49,210 nt of DNA from Magnetococcales bacterium (GTDB taxonomy: Bacteria; Pseudomonadota; Alphaproteobacteria; UBA2136). The notes beneath the pieces are model-generated. The model was not told the origin of the DNA, did no database searches, and worked only from the letters and a program-made list of their open reading frames with translations. Numbering within the stretch: position 1 is the first letter of the stretch; each line of letters begins with the position of its first letter. The position numbers and the translations under genes were made by a program. Of this stretch, positions 48,654 to 49,210 are shown one piece after another. Location: the NCBI GenBank assembly GCA_002689455.1, contig NZGE01000053.1, forward strand, positions 1 through 49,210, read 5' to 3'.

Positions 48654-49210
48654 TTGTTTAAAGGGGTTTTGTTATTTACCATTTTGGTATTTTCTTCTTT
48701 TAGTGCGCAGGCACAGATGGCTTTTCCGACAGGTGTTTTTTCAAGTCATGTTGGGCGTGATGTAGGTAAATATATTCATGAAGGTCACGTTAAAGGTGCT
48801 TTGGTGCGTGTTCGTTGGTCAGAAATTGAAGCCAAGGAAGGGGGTTATGATTTTTCAGCAATTGAAAAGCAACGTAAGCCTGTAGTAGATGCCGGTAAGC
48901 AATGGTCACTTGCTGTTATTGCGGGTGCAAATGTACCAAACTGGATGTACAGTAAAACAACTGAAAGGATGGATATTTATTTCAGGCAAGATGCTATCTC
49001 GATTATTCCGTTTTGGAATAGTGTGTATCAGGATTCGGTTTCTAAATTAGCAAAAGCTTTGGCAGATAAATATGGAAAAGACCAAAGTCTTATGCTTGTG
49101 TACATTCCACAACAAACAAGTAACGGTATTGAAGGTCATTTTAATGGAAATGCCGAGTTTGTATTACGCCAGCAAGGTTTAACTGAATCAAGGTGGGTAT
49201 CGGCTGGCAA
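48654..49210 (+). CDS. Secreted glycoside-hydrolase-like TIM-barrel protein, 5' part only
   Basis: This gene is missing from the ORF track because it runs off the window. A TTG at 48654, with AAGGGG 5 bp upstream, opens a signal peptide (MFKGVLLFTILVFSSFSAQA). Then VGRDVGKYIHEGHVKGALVRVRWSEIEAKEGGYDFSAIEKQRKPVVDAGKQWSLAVIAGANVPNWMY follows the beginning of GH42/GH35-like beta-galactosidase barrels (W.eiEp.eG.ydF), and FWNSVYQDSVSKLAKALADKYG fits the next repeats. The catalytic residues are not yet reached with certainty. Substrate unknown; about 185 codons are visible. The start codon choice is moderately sure. Confidence 0.65.
   Translation, partial: MFKGVLLFTILVFSSFSAQAQMAFPTGVFSSHVGRDVGKYIHEGHVKGALVRVRWSEIEAKEGGYDFSAIEKQRKPVVDAGKQWSLAVIAGANVPNWMYSKTTERMDIYFRQDAISIIPFWNSVYQDSVSKLAKALADKYGKDQSLMLVYIPQQTSNGIEGHFNGNAEFVLRQQGLTESRWVSAG

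Overview
The window reads as chromosomal DNA of a free-living, flagellated alphaproteobacterium with a low-GC genome. The clues are family and gene-order arguments: rnhB, mutY, dciA and a DsbA-like gene lie close together; the F0 genes (atpI, atpB, atpE, atpF) are separate from the F1 genes; MutL carries its own endonuclease motif; dnaG is followed directly by rpoD; and flagellar rod and ring genes sit behind sigma-54-type promoters. Nearly every transcription unit ends in a clear hairpin plus T-run. I could not fix a genus, and no phage, insertion sequence, CRISPR array, tRNA or rRNA was found.

Layout. 1-1.8 kb: a putative M50 membrane metalloprotease and three small minus-strand genes, one of them (49 aa) absent from the ORF track. 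1.9-4.2 kb: trmD and rplS, split by an opposing DMT-type transporter. 4.2-8.2 kb: an outer-membrane protein gene broken by an in-frame stop, a Lon-N domain protein, a degenerate uracil-DNA-glycosylase-like protein and a lytic transglycosylase. 8.2-14.2 kb: rnhB, a glycosyltransferase, small membrane proteins, a CYTH protein, mutY, dciA, a DsbA-like thiol oxidoreductase and atpI. 14.4-17.3 kb: an S49 peptidase, then atpB-atpE-atpF. 17.4-19.7 kb: unknown proteins and a MipA/OmpV-type outer-membrane protein.

19.8-27.4 kb is a scattered flagellar region: flgB-flgC-fliE and flgF-flgG-flgA-flgH on the minus strand, with flhB on the plus strand between them among unrelated small genes. Three minus-strand sites match the sigma-54 -24/-12 consensus. 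They lie upstream of flgB, of flgF, and of a secreted spore-coat-U-like protein, which suggests one regulon. 27.7-30.7 kb: two GGDEF-family proteins, one degenerate and one GGDEF-EAL. 30.7-39 kb: pgi, mutL, amidotransferases, rsmD, rluB, tadA and a TsaC-like gene that starts inside tadA in another frame. 39.4-45.8 kb: a dicarboxylate/amino-acid symporter, greA, dnaG and rpoD. The encoded sigma-70 has no recognisable region 1.1 and instead a very acidic N-terminus. 46-49.2 kb: two probably paralogous membrane proteins, a small unknown protein, a CBS-pair protein and the 5' part of a secreted glycoside-hydrolase-like gene that runs off the end.

Most of the window is housekeeping. The points most worth a second look are the sigma-54 trio, the tadA/tsaC overlap, the unusual RpoD N-terminus, the degenerate UDG gene, the loss of ccrM and smc from a usually conserved neighbourhood, and several small unknown proteins. 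I did not see convincing evidence of a complete new multi-gene system such as a defence island.
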